From Catellatospora sp. KI3 (GTDB lineage Bacteria; Actinomycetota; Actinomycetes; Mycobacteriales; Micromonosporaceae): a DNA stretch of 33,845 nt. The notes under the pieces are model-generated. The model searched no databases. It was not told the DNA's origin and saw nothing but the letters and a program-made list of their open reading frames with translations. The translations under genes were made by a program, and so were the position numbers. Shown here in pieces: positions 33,783-33,845 of this stretch; the stretch's first letter is position 1, and every line of letters starts with the position of its first letter. The DNA is taken from contig NZ_JASAMB010000041.1 of the NCBI RefSeq assembly GCF_029948125.1, positions 1-33,845 of the forward strand, given 5' to 3'.

Positions 33783-33845
33783 GGCGGACGCGGAAGGCGG
33801 ACGCGGAAGGCGGACGCGGAAGGCGGACGCGGAAGGCGGACGCGG
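33783..33845. repeat. 13-bp tandem repeat at the window edge
   Basis: The unit GGCGGACGCGGAA is repeated four times without change (33783-33834) with a partial fifth copy cut by the window end. It begins 40 nt after the response regulator stop. The full length lies outside the window. Confidence 0.95.

Overview
The window is GC-rich DNA with a strong third-position GC bias. It comes from an actinomycete, and the gene content and dispersed palindromes point to the Micromonosporaceae (inference; no rRNA is present to test it). From memory, the backbone matches a conserved actinobacterial locus (Mycobacterium tuberculosis Rv2191 to Rv2206): a DEDD exonuclease/GIY-YIG protein, trpD, ctaE-qcrC-qcrA-qcrB, ctaF, ctaC, adenosine kinase, ErpA, glycerate kinase and a DUF3043 membrane protein. 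Lineage-specific genes are inserted between these. I recognise 32 protein genes and no tRNA, rRNA, CRISPR array or insertion sequence.

Layout. 1-895 holds no convincing gene, only repeats. 896-3612 carries, on the minus strand, an M48 membrane protease and a YacP-like NYN protein. 3715-8957, plus strand, has the exonuclease/GIY-YIG protein, then a tightly overlapping trio: a RelA/SpoT homologue with an intact hydrolase but an eroded synthetase, a Nudix hydrolase and a sugar-phosphate nucleotidyltransferase. 8974-9129 is a large imperfect palindrome. After it come a stand-alone AsnC-type sensor domain, an alpha/beta hydrolase and a minus-strand P450. 11934-16019 is the ctaE-qcrC-qcrA-qcrB operon, each pair overlapping by 4 bases. 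It is divergent from ctaG, a degenerate receiver-domain gene and trpD. ctaC-ctaF (without ctaD between them) lies back to back with a cysteine desulfurase/TusA pair. Next come adenosine kinase, erpA, a divergent marR/MFS exporter pair with overlapping palindromic operators, glycerate kinase, nadA, a murA-type gene, DUF3043, and an ABC-2 exporter with its own histidine kinase and response regulator. The window ends in a 13-bp tandem repeat.

How the genes fit together. The qcr and cta genes encode most of the bc1-aa3 respiratory supercomplex; subunit I is not in the window. ErpA and NadA are an iron-sulfur carrier and an iron-sulfur enzyme. The desulfurase/TusA pair would mobilise sulfur. The ABC/two-component genes form one export-and-sensing operon.

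Most notable: (1) a 'short RSH + Nudix' cassette that could be a dedicated alarmone-degrading module; (2) a recurrent TAnnnT hexamer exactly 6-7 nt before at least 12 start codons, suggesting pervasive leaderless transcription; (3) several families of intergenic palindromes, one present twice, placed between convergent genes; (4) a triple half-site operator between marR and its exporter.
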